In this document: positions 1 through 10,927 of the stretch, one piece after another | Layout of the letters: every line of letters starts with the position of its first letter | Position numbering within the stretch: position 1 is the first letter of the stretch | DNA from: Corbicula japonica | Lineage: Eukaryota; Mollusca; Bivalvia; Venerida; Cyrenidae | Direction of reading: 5' to 3' | DNA length: 64,000 bases | Assembly: GCA_038501625.1 (NCBI GenBank) | Contig: JAZAYU010000036.1 | Coordinates: 5,928,366-5,992,365 of the forward strand | Made by a program: the position numbers and the translations under genes | The notes under the pieces: generated by a model | Database searches by the model: none | Seen by the model: only the letters and a program-made list of their open reading frames with translations | Told to the model about the DNA's origin: nothing

Positions 1-2042
1 ACATTGTATCACTTTGCTCATACATTGTATATCATTTGTGATGCCACAAACTTAATGTCCTGATCATTTAAATACATTCAGGTTTCTTATATTGAGTATT
101 TGCGCCTGGAATTTTTTTCCAGGAATTCCAGCGGTTCTACATATCTTTTACCACTGGATGAGTAGCATGTTGCATGCTGTACACCAAATGTTAGGTGCAA
201 TATTAATCGGATATGAAGAAAATATTGCACAAGAGTCTTAACATGCTCATGAGCATGTAGTTTATGAAAATTTCACGATAAGAAAATGTTACCTGTTGCA
301 CAAACGTTATGAACTAAATGAAAAGAATGAATTAAATCAACGATTTTCACGCAAGAAATGAAGAACACCCAACGATCTTCACATCAAATAATATTACACT
401 ATTAAATTAACCACATCTAAGGACAGTGATAATTATTATTGGTTCAAAGTACTTGTATCTCTTCAAAATAAGGCAAATGGAAACGATACATCATGAACTA
501 TGAGGTGTTGGTTTTATTACGAATATGATTAATTTGATTGTTCCTTTCATCAGAAAGCTACACACATTATTTTCAAAACCACATAACTTTCCTTTGGCAC
601 TTTACTATACAGTGAAACTTCGATAATGAGACCACCAGATGGACTTACCAGAACTGGTCTTAATAGCAGGGTGTTTTAACTGTCGGTGTTGGAAATAGAG
701 CAAAACTGAAAAGGGGACATCGACAACAGTTGTCTTAATATGAAAGAGGTCTTTTTTGTGTTCTTTATGACGGTTTAAAACTAGGCATTAAAACACATGT
801 TCTATTTACCTGTATTTGGCGGTATTAGACAATATTTAAATTTTTACCTTGATTGTGTTAAAAGTTCATGAGAAGAGAAATGGTGAAAAGGGTAGACCCC
901 ATAAGATGTCGAACGCAAGACATCACCACCTCAATATTTAACAATGATAACTTTAAGTGTATTAGCCTTTTTTAATTAAAAATTAAGAATAAAGAAACAC
1001 ATTGGCCCTTCTCACAAAAAGATTCTCACAAAAAGCTGAGAAACACATGTTTAAATCTCCCTGTTCACCTTTAAGTTAACGGTCACACTAGACTTATTTA
1101 TAACACAAATCAGATCCATGTCGAAGTAAGTCAGGTCTAAATTAATTCTGTAAGCAGGTTAAAACTCGGTATTAATATTGCGATTATTGGCAACAGCTGA
1201 AACACGCAGGTATAAATAGAAAATAGTATTAAATCGTTTTCATTAATATTAAATACTTTTCTTTAATAATTAAGTTCCCGTAACTGAAATACCAAAACAG
1301 TTTGTTCATTGTGATAGGAAATTCAGTCAATTAAAGGTATTTTTTGGTATAAGTTGAAGAATATCATACGTATTAATGTAAAATGTTCAATCCAAGACGA
1401 GACACATGTTTAGATTTGTAATTGTTTTTCTAACTTATTATTAACCGTATCAATTTATGCATTTGATGGATATCAAATGCTTTATTTCGGAGCGGAGTTA
1501 TAATACATAATTATATATCCTTTCCACGAACATAACCTTTTTAAACGTGACCATTTTTGACTTCTCAAAAGCGGACCCCGATTAAAGAGAGGACGGTCGA
1601 CCCGTATTTGAAAAATCCGTTTAAAAAGAGATTCATAAGAACAAAACTGAACTGTATTTAGTTGATTATGAAACCATAACTCCTCATATAGAGGCCTTTA
1701 TTCTTTTAATTCGTTAAAAGAACAATCTGATTTAAATTTCCTTTTTTTCTGAAAACTAGATATCTTTTAAAACAATATAAAAACAAATAAAACATATAAA
1801 ACTCGAACGAAATGATTTTTAACAGTACACACTCTTGACAAATTAGTGTGTTTAAATTAAGAATAAATAAAAAAAACAAATATTGTAATACAAACAAAAA
1901 TTGTAATACAAACTGATTGTATGCAGCACAAGAAACAGGATAAGGAAATACTTTAATTTAATTTTTGTTTTTCCTTATGTCTTGCAATGTTCTAAAAATC
2001 GCTTTAATATCTATTGGAATAAAAATCTTGCTTCTCTTTAAG
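1..2042. other. AT-rich non-coding sequence upstream of gene 1
   Basis: I see no supportable gene, RNA or repeat here. Reading frames are short and low-complexity. The stretch ends in a pyrimidine-rich tract followed by AG (2041-2042) that could be the splice acceptor of the signal-peptide exon of gene 1, so it may include an intron and the promoter. Confidence 0.5.
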
Positions 2043-2044
2043 TA

Positions 2045-2087
2045 ATGGTGTTGGTATGTATGGTGATAATCCACTGCAACGCTTACC
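2045..2087 (+). CDS. Gene 1, signal-peptide exon (secreted domain protein, paralogue A)
   Basis: A short first coding exon. It reads MVLVCMVIIHCNAY and then a single C before a strong GTAAGT donor at 2088. The start is the first ATG after an in-frame TAA at 2039-2041; that TAA overlaps the AG of a plausible acceptor, so a 5' UTR exon may lie further upstream. The peptide is hydrophobic and ends in a small-residue site (CNA), as expected of a short signal peptide. The leftover C joins AC at 4187 to give His, in frame with the SCKDL start of the domain exon (phase 1 intron). The homologous exon of gene 2 (16447-16507) ends in the same GCTTACC|GTAAGT, which is the main support. The 14-residue signal is shorter than usual. 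No expression evidence is available. Confidence 0.6.
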
Positions 2088-4186
2088 GTAAGTAAGACTT
2101 TTCTTATTTATTAAAATATCAAATGAAAGAACGTCACTTTACCGGTAAAAGTACAGCTTACATAGTTAAACAGGGATATAATTATTAGTGAGTATAATAA
2201 AATAACATTTTTCAAAGATAAATATCTGACTCACTATAATTATGTGCATTACAACAAAATGAGCGTGTTAGATTTCCATACAACACGTTCTAATTTAGAT
2301 TTTCCCATTTCTGACATGCCCATTATTTTGCTATATTTTGCTGTTTATTTTTCGTCTGTTTTGAACAAACTTTCAACATTATTTTGGTAACATGTTTAAA
2401 GAAAGCAAACATAAACGCTTATTTTGTCAAACTTTTTAAGTACATGTATAAAAAGGTGAAATATGCATATCAGGAATCGCCACATTCAGAAAAAACAGCC
2501 TCCCCACACAGTCAAGAAGAAGAGAGGGGGAGAGAGCATGGTTAATAAAATAATCAGTTTCAAAAAAGACACCACTAACAATAAACAAAAATGAGAACCC
2601 GAGGGGTTACCGCCTTGGAACGGTCAGTAATAACATTAGTAATAACAGGAAGATACATTTACCGAAAAAGTTGATTTTACTTTTACCTCATAAGCTCGGA
2701 AACGTTTTAGGGTCAGAGGACAGTAAATAGAAAAGCCTATCGCGGATTGAAAATTTTGTCTAGGGACGATTCGGGCTTAATTTATTTTCAAAGATTCATT
2801 GGCCAAAACTATAGAGAATAGAAATAATTTTTTGTTTTCAAAAATGTAAAATGACTTTAACTATATACTTAAAAATAAAAATGATTATTTAAAACACTGT
2901 TTGAAAGGTGATTTGTGTCACTTTAAAGAAGTTGGTACTTTCCTTATTTTGGGTTGAAGATTTGTTTACATTCTGGGGGTGGTTACTTTCGGTTTAAAAT
3001 GCTGAGAGAGTGAGTTGGTGAAGACCCTGATTTCTGGCCATTTTTGATTTGCCCAAGAGTGCCACTTTGCAAATCTGTTGTAGTTTTGCAAATAGTCGTG
3101 TAAACTAAATCACAGGAGGACCAGATCTTATAATGTAAGTCTATGGGAAATTATTTAGTGGTCTCTGACTTTTAACGCACAATAAACGTACCTTATTACT
3201 CAATGATAAGGTACAAGTATCCGGAAAACTTTATAATTTCACGTTAAACTTTATGCAGTTATATTATTTTAAAAGTGCTCGTATAAAATAAAAATGAAAA
3301 ATATAATTACAGCCATTACATCCTTTTTGTTAAACTAGAAAATTGGTACACTTCAAAAATTGCATTATGTACAAACATGTACATGTATAAGACAGAAATG
3401 AAATGAACAAAATGCATCGCAATCAAATTGCATGTCTTCATAGAAAATTTTTAATTGAAATAATCGGTACATGCTATTTTCCATTAAGAACGTATCACTG
3501 AACTTTAGCCATTATACATTTCTATGATATGACTTTTTAACTATTTAACAATAAAACATATAGATCTAGTACTGTTTTAAACGTAATAATATTATATTGA
3601 ATTATAAACATTTAAATGCTTTCTTTGAAATACAAAACTATTCATGATATCAATAATTTTCCGATAAGCTTTTCCCAATGTTTAATTACACATTTTTTGT
3701 TTTTACTTTTATTTGCTAAAAGTAACTATATTATATTAAACCATAAATACTCGTTGCGTAAAAGGACGTCTTTTTAACTACAAGACTTATAATTTCAATA
3801 AGCTTTTCACTGTTTGCGAAGATATTAATTGCAAATATTATCTTTAATCTTTTGCTTTTAAAGCAATTACAAATTTCACACACCACTTAAAAAAACACAT
3901 GTAAGCACTTTTCGAGTTGATGAGGCTTTGTTACGACGCGTTCTATAACATTTTCATTCGTATTTTGAAAAGTTTTTAATAAAAAAAAAGATTTTAAATA
4001 ATTAATAACGATAATATCTTTTTACCACATCGACTTTAAATAGCAGTAATACGCTTTTGGCAAACACGTGAATGTTTCTTACTTCAATTTATCTGATTTA
4101 TTGAGCCATTGAAAATCAAAAAGTCACTAAAAACTGAAACCGCACTGAATTAGCAATGTTTGTTTTAACGCCAGAACTTTTTTCAG
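2088..4186 (+). other. Intron 1 of gene 1
   Basis: A 2.1 kb phase-1 intron with donor GTAAGT at 2088 and acceptor TTTTTTCAG ending at 4186. It contains one minus-strand Naiad 3'-tail fragment (2453-2634) and otherwise AT-rich sequence without recognisable features. The equivalent intron of gene 2 is about 1.1 kb and carries a different, plus-strand Naiad fragment, so the two introns acquired insertions independently. Confidence 0.55.
2453..2634 (-). mobile_element. Naiad PLE 3'-tail fragment
   Basis: Begins with the conserved terminus ATATGCATATCAGGAATCGC, then a CAGCCTCCCCACACAG block and GGTTACCGCCTTGGAACGGTC. These match in order the reverse complement of the tail of the full element (13134-13330). 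It is a 5'-truncated, tail-only insertion inside the intron of gene 1. Confidence 0.7.
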
Positions 4187-4873
4187 ACTCATGCAAGGAT
4201 CTCAAACTTGCAAACCCTTCGATCGGGAATGGAGAGTATGAAATGTTCAACGGCTTCGGTAAACAATACAAGGCATATTGTGAATTCCACGGCAATTATG
4301 GCTACCAGTTTGTGTCTAGATCTGAAACATCATTTAACCAACAGGCTTTAAATCTGATCAACCCTAGTAAAAGTGTGGTTCTTGTACGTCACTTGCGGTC
4401 AATAGGTACCCAGTATGACACTATAATGACACAGATAACCAGTAAATCCAATATTCCTCTATCCATACAATACAACAAGAACAATAATTACGCAACGCCC
4501 CAAAATTTTGCTAACTGGAAACCATACTTATATCTTGGTTTTCTACCCATTTATGAAGCCAACCAAACTTCAACTCAAGGTTACAACGCAGAGGCCCAAG
4601 ACTACACTTTCGTTAATTGCGATTCTAACCCAAACAGTTATTTGTCTTTCTTTTTTAACGAACACAATCGGCAACCAACAAGTTACCACACTTCTTGCTG
4701 CTACTTAACACTTATGAGAAACTGGATTAACGTGGCAAAACAAGCATCAAATTATCTACCATGGGATTACTTCTTTAACTTCGAGATGCACATGGGAGGA
4801 TGTGGAGGTTATGCTATCAATGGGTTTAATGCCCTTATTGATATTGATGGGGCAGCCCTAGGCATGCGCTTTG
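4187..4873 (+). CDS. Gene 1, main domain exon (secreted protein of unknown function)
   Basis: A 687-base phase 1-1 exon encoding about 229 residues. It starts right after TTTTTTCAG and ends at G|GTAAGT (4874). If the donor were not used, the frame would close after only Gly-Lys, so a two-exon gene is an alternative. The N-terminus (SCKDLKLANPS, then NGEYEM and YCEF) resembles the opening of fibrinogen-like and GON-type extracellular domains, with a Cys, an NG-Y turn and a second Cys. The rest is not a family I recognise. Landmarks are VLVRHLRS, QYDTIMTQI, PYLYLGFLP, NCDSNPNSYL, a CC pair and the C-terminal EMHMGGCGGYAING. Six cysteines suggest disulphides outside the cell. By eye about two thirds of residues match the exon at 17634-18314, and all six cysteines are shared. 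There is no transmembrane segment in this exon. Downstream exons were not found. Confidence 0.75.
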
Positions 4874-4904
4874 GTAAGTAAGACTAACATATTGTTATCC
4901 GGCG

Positions 4905-5400
4905 AAATGAAAAAGAGCCACCGAACACGACAAATGTGAACATATTTCAGGCTTGGTTTGATTAGCCTCATCAAATGATAATGCCTCTAGCTGGGAGCGA
5001 ACCCGCACCGTCACGGCGACAGCGCCTAGCCATGCAATTCCTGCGACGCAACCAACTGAGATAACCGGGACAACCCCAAAAAGGTTGATCGGATAGCCCT
5101 GATATACGTAACAATCACTGCATGACATCGGTAACAGGTTATTTTACTGATAACAGTACTGACTATATGTACAGGGAGACCTTTTACGGCCGCCACACTG
5201 CACAAATAGCGCTACTGTGGGCAGTAATGGAAATATATATAAATGCCTACGCCAACCAACCCCGAGTTAAGCGCAAATCAATTTATACTCCAATAAACTG
5301 TACAATTTCGATTTATCCCAAGCGATGGAACATTTTGTATGCAGATTGCGGTGAAGTGAACAAACAACCTTCGATGCGGTGTTTGTACCGCGTTTGTATT
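4905..5400 (+). repeat. Dispersed repeat family B, interrupted by a SINE
   Basis: The left part has GAACACGACAAATGTGA and then GGCTTGGTTTGATTAG. The right part has GGGCAGTA...CCTACGCC, then TGTACAATTTCGAT and a CCCAAGCGATGG block. Both match the order seen at 9000-9260 and 30711-30912. A tRNA-like SINE (4975-5110) sits between the halves. The 96-residue reading frame over the right part is therefore repeat sequence, not a gene. Confidence 0.55.
4975..5110 (-). mobile_element. tRNA-derived SINE (family S1)
   Basis: On the minus strand it reads TATCTCAGTTGGTTGCGTC (A-box-like) and then GCGGGTTCGCTCCCAG (B-box-like) about 60 bases later, the spacing of a tRNA-type internal RNA polymerase III promoter. 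A second copy with the same core lies at 25150-25255. It does not fold into an intact tRNA, so I call it a SINE head rather than a tRNA gene. Confidence 0.6.
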
Positions 5401-6184
5401 ATCTCGCAATAGGGCTTGCTTTTATGGCGACCGTAAAGCAATGACCTAGTATGCAAGGGGTCAAGGGTCAATCTTTGGTTCAGTCGCTGATTTTTTTAGA
5501 ACCACTGTTATGGAATGATTATGCCACCGGAACGATTACTAATTTTGCTATAAATATAATAATACTTTTGGATGTTTTAAACTGTTTTGCTTCTCCTTTT
5601 TATTGATTTAAGTAATTTTATTGATCTATGAACATACTATTTTTAATGTACATTTATTTGAGATCAACTATTTTGAAGAATCTTCTGGAAGTTAAACTCA
5701 ACTATCACAAGCATTGGCGTAACATTCTGTTCCAGTTAAATTGAGGGTTCTTTTGTTTTAAAATAAAAAATTAACAATAAAATTATGTTCTTACTATACC
5801 ATAAAACATGTTTAAGTATTATCAAACGCATTTAAAACAATTGGAAAAAATACAACTTGTAACATAGCAGTTATCACTTACGTCATAGGAAGATCATTGA
5901 GCAAGATTTTTTTGCATTTTAATAGTACTTCTACTAATAATGCTAACTTTGTTTTAATATATTGACCAGCTTTAAGATGGGTGGTTTCAATATCCAAGTT
6001 AATGTAGATTTGGATAATGTTCAGTCATCCTTAGGATAATTTTCAAGCCTTTTGCATTTGCCTTCGCTGTGTTATTTAGTATAAATTTTTTCACATCAGC
6101 CTGTCAAAAGTCTACTCAGTTCAGTTCTGCCAATTGATTTCTTGCTAAGAACAAACCCCTTCTTTTATCTAGGGACCATACTCC
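5401..6184. other. Non-coding AT-rich sequence
   Basis: No gene, repeat match or RNA seen. Confidence 0.4.
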
Positions 6185-6450
6185 GCTGAACATGGAATGG
6201 TATAAATGTTAAAAAAATCTGCATTGAAGGTTCCAAGTTCAACGCCGTTTACACACCATCGTTTAGGACGGATCTGAATTGTACTATTTTCTTGTATAAA
6301 TATTAAAACCCGTGGCTAGGCGGCGTAGTCAATAATATGCATTTCCAGTACTGCCCATGAACCGACTCAATCATATCGAGCCTGCAATAGTTTTGATTTT
6401 TATCGTGTTCGATGGCATCCAAGTTCCTTTTCATCTATTTTGTATAGTAT
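6185..6450 (-). repeat. Dispersed repeat family B
   Basis: Contains CCGCTGAACATGGAATGG, ACACCATCGTTTAGGA, GGCTAGGCGGCGTAG, CAGTACTGCCCATGA and GAGCCTGCAATAG in this order. That is the reverse complement of the order at 9000-9260. It is about 265 bp and moderately diverged. Confidence 0.6.
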
Positions 6451-7949
6451 AAAGGTGTTTCGTGTGTTGAAAAGATGTTTGATGATAAATATGCCAGAAC
6501 AGAAAAGAAGAAATCTTTTATTATACCAAAGTATTTATACGCCGAAGATGAGGAAATCCTCGGTACAAGATGGATAAATATGTGTAAAGTTCAAAAGAAG
6601 ACTTCACATGCGTTAATGCTGTTTAATAAGTCAAACATATAGAACAAACGCGTTTCGGTACACATTATCAGAGCGAAGGATAATAAGAAAACTTGTCCTG
6701 CAATATGCCCATTGAGAATTGTTTAGAAATTTGTGTTTTTGTACTTTAACTCCTCTTCCAGGGAAAGAGTATAGAAAATTATTTATTTCCGTCATTTTAT
6801 TTAACATGTAGAATTTCAAGTTTTCCCGTCGAGGACCGACACATACTGAAATGACTTCAATATTTTATATGCGTTAAGATACTTAAATTTAAGCTATTTG
6901 ATCCATAAAAATTCTGACTATGTCTAACCTAAACTTTAAATCCCAAGCTTGCTACATGTCAAGGTAAGATATTAGCTTATTAATTAATAAATATGCATTT
7001 TCGAAAATATTAAAAAACAAACAAAATGACACACGACAACAAAAGGTGGAAGGCCAGGGGGATAATAAATGTTGATATGACAAGTTTTTATTGTTGTTTC
7101 TTCCTGGTTGAGTCTGGTTTCCAATTAACGAAAATTATCCTTACAAGTTTTAATTAAATTTGTACACTTGTACAAGTTGTAGCATTTACACTAAAGTCTT
7201 GTTGTTTCTACCCGGTGAAACTGGTTTTCAATTAACGAAAATTTACCTAACAACAAGTCTACCTTCCAATTTTCTATGAAATAACAAGTGAAATCGACTT
7301 GCATGTATAAAGTTGCTTTGAAAATCCATGCCGTGTGATGCTCCGGGGCGAACATTTTAGTATAAACAATCCATGCAAAATGCCTAAATGTTCTAACTAT
7401 GCTAACTGCATATTTTTGCAAATTTTCTTCAAAAGAAAGAAGCATTTCTAGGAGTGTTAAAATAAAAATTGAATTTATTTTTATTTCAATATGATATTGC
7501 ATTTTTAAACATGACGTACGATATCAATGGGTCGTGCGTCATCTGTTCAATAAAGCGTTATACTATATTTATTTATTTTCAGATTTAAATTCTAAATCAC
7601 GAAGACGTGGCTGATAAATAACGGATCTTTGGTGTCTCGCGTCAAAGGACAGCCTTTGAAACCATGTATGGTATATTGGGAAATAAATTAATAACGATGT
7701 GCTTTTATATATTTCTTTTAATTTTAAGTAAATATATAGAATAACATGCTCAAATGATAGACAGTGTTCCATGTTTCGAAGCACTAAGTACAGCAGGTGG
7801 CTAATAGTATTGATTTTCTATTGTTTAATGTACTTTGTCTTTGAACTTAGAGTAGTTTCAAGATTAAAGTAATGACTAAATAATTTCGCTGCCCATGAAT
7901 TCGATGCTGTAACGACCTTTAGAGTCAAGGTAATATTCAAGGCCATAAA
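6451..7949. other. Non-coding sequence with small repeats
   Basis: Two copies of a segment of about 55 bases containing CAATTAACGAAAATT lie about 105 bases apart (7095-7150 and 7200-7250). A relic of the MITE at 56136-56628 (ACGACAACAAAAGGTGGAAG, then a GGCCAG block) lies at about 7015-7075. I support no gene; the frames on the minus strand here are short and have no recognisable motif. Confidence 0.45.
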
Positions 7950-8290
7950 TTATATATGCAACATTGTTAAGCTGATGGGTGAGTTGCAGTTATTTCACCA
8001 AGACAACGTGTACTTGTTAGTTGATATGAGTTCCTTTTGGGGCAAGCGTAAGGTTGTTGCACCCTAGAACCTAGTTTTAACCCCCGGTGGCAATTTGTTT
8101 TGCCACTGACCTTTCCAAGGCGGTAACCCAAAGGGTTGAAATTCTCTTTTTCGTTAATTGTTGTGGCGTCTTACGTGAATTGACACACTTATAACAAACA
8201 TGTTCTCTCTCTTTTTCTCTTCTTTTTCGCTGCGTTGGGAGGCTGTGTGTTTGAGTGTGGCGATTCCTGATATGCATGTTTCACTTTATA
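7950..8290 (+). mobile_element. Naiad PLE 3'-tail fragment
   Basis: Follows the tail of the full element in order: GCAACATTGTTAAGCTGATG, TTTCACCAAGACAA, GTTGCACCCTAGAACC, GGCAATTTGTTTTGCCACTG, GGCGGTAACC, and finally GTGGCGATTCCTGATATGCA. It is a 5'-truncated insertion of about 340 bp. A reverse frame of 66 residues across it is a shadow. Confidence 0.75.
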
Positions 8291-8999
8291 TGTAATTGAA
8301 ACAATCACCATTGTACATACACAGCTTTAGAACATTACTTTTGCTAAAGTGATCTCCAGTATTGTGAATGGATGCATTCAAATGCTTTTACCTTTAAAAC
8401 ACACGTATTTTTACATTTAGATTTGTCTGCTATTTGAAATAAATGCACATATTTTTTGTTCCAGTTTTTGTAATTGTAAAGTCTTATTTGTATCTTGAAA
8501 TTAAACTAACCTATTTAAAAAGTGGAATATTCATATCTGGAATACATATAAATGTGTGCATTACCCCTTCGAATGACATGATTGCTTTCTTTACTTTAAT
8601 GCACATTTACTTCGGAGACCAGGTTCTAACGGAAACCAGTCTTTTAAAGGTAAACACTAACTTTATCACCCAGTAACGTAACAGTAGCAAACCAATGTCC
8701 ATCGGTGTTTAAACAAAGCAAAAACCGCAAACATCACCGTTTTGCACACGAACATCATGTAAAAGTCATTAAGCTTTAGTTTCTCTAACCCAATCACCTA
8801 ATTACATATATATGTAATTACATGTAATTTCATAACACCTAAGTCGCTTATGGCATAGTTATCAAAGTAATCAACAATTAACTAGGAAAGGTAAGTAAAT
8901 AGAACACGTAATGTCATGTGAACTTATTACAGTTATCTCGTCTTACACCAATACTTATAACGAAGTGTTAAAGTAGATGAAAATGAAACTTTGAAATAA
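8291..8999. other. Non-coding sequence
   Basis: No supported gene. A short palindrome (ATTACATATATATGTAAT, about 8802-8819) is the only structure noticed. Confidence 0.4.
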
Positions 9000-9260
9000 A
9001 TGGAAAGGGAACTTTAAAGGTCATCAAACACGACAATATGAAAGTATTGCAGGCTCGTTTTGATTGAGTCTGTTCATGGGCAGTACAGAAATGCATACTA
9101 CTGCCCACGCCGCCTAGCCTCGGATTGAGCGCAGCTTACACTTAACACCAACACACAGTACAATTTCGATCCATGCTAAACGATGGTATGCATATAGCGA
9201 TGAACATGGAACCTTAAATGCGGCATTTTCAGATTAACACCATTCCATGTTCAAGGGCGT
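9000..9260 (+). repeat. Dispersed repeat family B (best copy)
   Basis: Order of blocks: AACACGACAATATGAAAGT, GCAGGCTCGTTTTGATTGAG, TTCATGGGCAGTAC, TACTGCCCACGCCGCCTAG, GTACAATTTCGATCCAT and GATGGTATGCATATAG. The central GGGCAGTA and TACTGCCC form an inverted repeat around a short AT-rich loop with ATGCAT. I see no coding potential or tRNA-like promoter. Confidence 0.65.
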
Positions 9261-9580
9261 TTGATCCACGGATAAAAGAATGAGTTTGCTCTAAAAGAAA
9301 AATAAAAAATATGCGGAAATATAATTTGATAGGAGATCTTTAATACAAATCCTGAATCCTGAACAGACAACGCCAATGGGAAAATCTTTGTATATACTCG
9401 AAGCACCATTTACAGTCCCATTTATTATTTAGGGATCAGTGATTCAACATGTCAATATTTTTAGATTGTTCTGCGTGCTATTTATAGAAAAAACCATAAG
9501 CGCGCAAACATTTACGTCATGTATTGCATGGTGACGTCACTTAAAAACTTGCGATATGACTGAAGGTCGCTAATCATATA
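9261..9580. other. Sequence upstream of the Naiad element
   Basis: No feature is recognised. The 5' boundary of the element, including any pseudo-LTR, cannot be placed from this single 5' copy, so part of this stretch may belong to it. Confidence 0.35.
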
Positions 9581-10927
9581 ATGGTATTTTTTTCAAACAA
9601 AATAATCATGACGTTTAAAATAAAAGGAAACATTTTAACTCCCAGGCTATCTTCTGTGTCTTCTGTCCATATTCCGGCTAAATTAAATACTTTCAAATAC
9701 ATGCAACCGTCAATTTGTTTATCTCCAATAAATTTATCTTCGGCTACTTCTGTCAATGTGACCGGTTTGCAAAGTGCACAATGTACCCATTTATTTAAAA
9801 ATAATTTAAAAATAAAATTGTCACCTATCAAATCTCATATTCTTAAAAAATATAACATTTCCACGCCTATAAAACTAAACGACGGAAGACGCAGATCGTA
9901 TCCTTTTATATATAAGTGTAATTTAAAGAGGTGTAGGTGCTGTAGTTTTTTAAAATGTAGCTCAACTATAAAATCAACTGTTAATGGAAGAACTTTTTCA
10001 GTAAATATTTATTCAGATATTGATTGACAAACAGATAATATAATTTATGTTTTAACTTGAAACGCTTTAAATTGTGGCATTCAATATGTAGGACAGACGG
10101 GACGCCCTTTGAAAACACGTTTTAGTCAGCACTGTTCTAAAATACGAAACAATAATAAAATCAATACATATTTATATAAACATTTTAAACAATCAGGCCA
10201 CACTTTAAAACACGTTAGTATTCAACCTGTGGAAAAAATTATATTTGATAACAGTGCTTCAAGAGCATTTAAAATTAGAGCAAGACTTGTTTCAGAAGAT
10301 AATTGGATAAAAAAACTACAAACTCCTTATCCACTTGGTTTAAATGATAATATTTATCAAGAAGGCAACATTTCAAAAAACCCTGATTTTGACATTTTTG
10401 GATTGCTTCAAATACGAAAACGAAAATCGAGGTCACATGGGATAAGGACTAATGGTAACATCAAAAGAAAATCACGTGTTCATTGTTCTATTCATGACCT
10501 TCAAAATATTTTAAAACATTCTGGAAGACATGCTATGCTGTCGCGTTTAGCTTCTCTTTCTATTTCAAGTTTACAAAAAGTGGATAAGGAAGCCGATGAT
10601 ATTGTTATTAGAACTCATCCACTTTATGAGGTTGCAAGCCTTACTCAGTGTTACACTCGGCATGTTCTAAGACCACATATTGACTTGGAATCTGATCACC
10701 AAAGACATTTCCTTAAAATTTCATTTTTAAATAAAGGCATAGATTTCATTGACCTTCCAAGTATATTTAAAGATAAAACTGTTGAATCGGCTGTACCTAA
10801 TTATTTCAAGAATACTGAAACACCCATCGTTTGTTATAAATATAACAAGCCTATTAGAAACACAATTTTCAATTACAACAAAATTACCTCGGATATACAG
10901 ATTGTTGAAAACACACCATTATCTTGA
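9581..10927 (+). pseudogene. Naiad ORF, N-terminal part: GIY-YIG endonuclease with in-frame TGA codons
   Basis: One frame runs from an ATG at 9581 (alternative ATG 9608) to 10927, broken only by TGA at 10025-10027 and 10058-10060 and closed by TGA at 10925-10927. A Cys-rich stretch, CNLKRCRCCSFLKC (about 9918-9960), precedes the nuclease; classical PLE endonucleases also have one. The core reads DNIIYVLT, TGA, NALNCGIQYVGQTGRPLKTR, with a later SQH and KHFKQSGH. This gives the two GIY-YIG tyrosine motifs, the catalytic-type Arg and the His residues of the PLE CCHH motif. The first two TGAs lie just before and just after the IIY strand, where PLE endonucleases usually carry Cys. The region 10200-10924 links nuclease and reverse transcriptase. 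The product would nick target DNA for target-primed reverse transcription. If TGA meant stop, the nuclease would be split in two. Confidence 0.8.

Noticed and set aside
5122..5412. A 96-residue frame near gene 1, considered as its third exon
   Set aside because: It lies over repeat family B, has no suitable phase-1 acceptor and is not matched downstream of gene 2.
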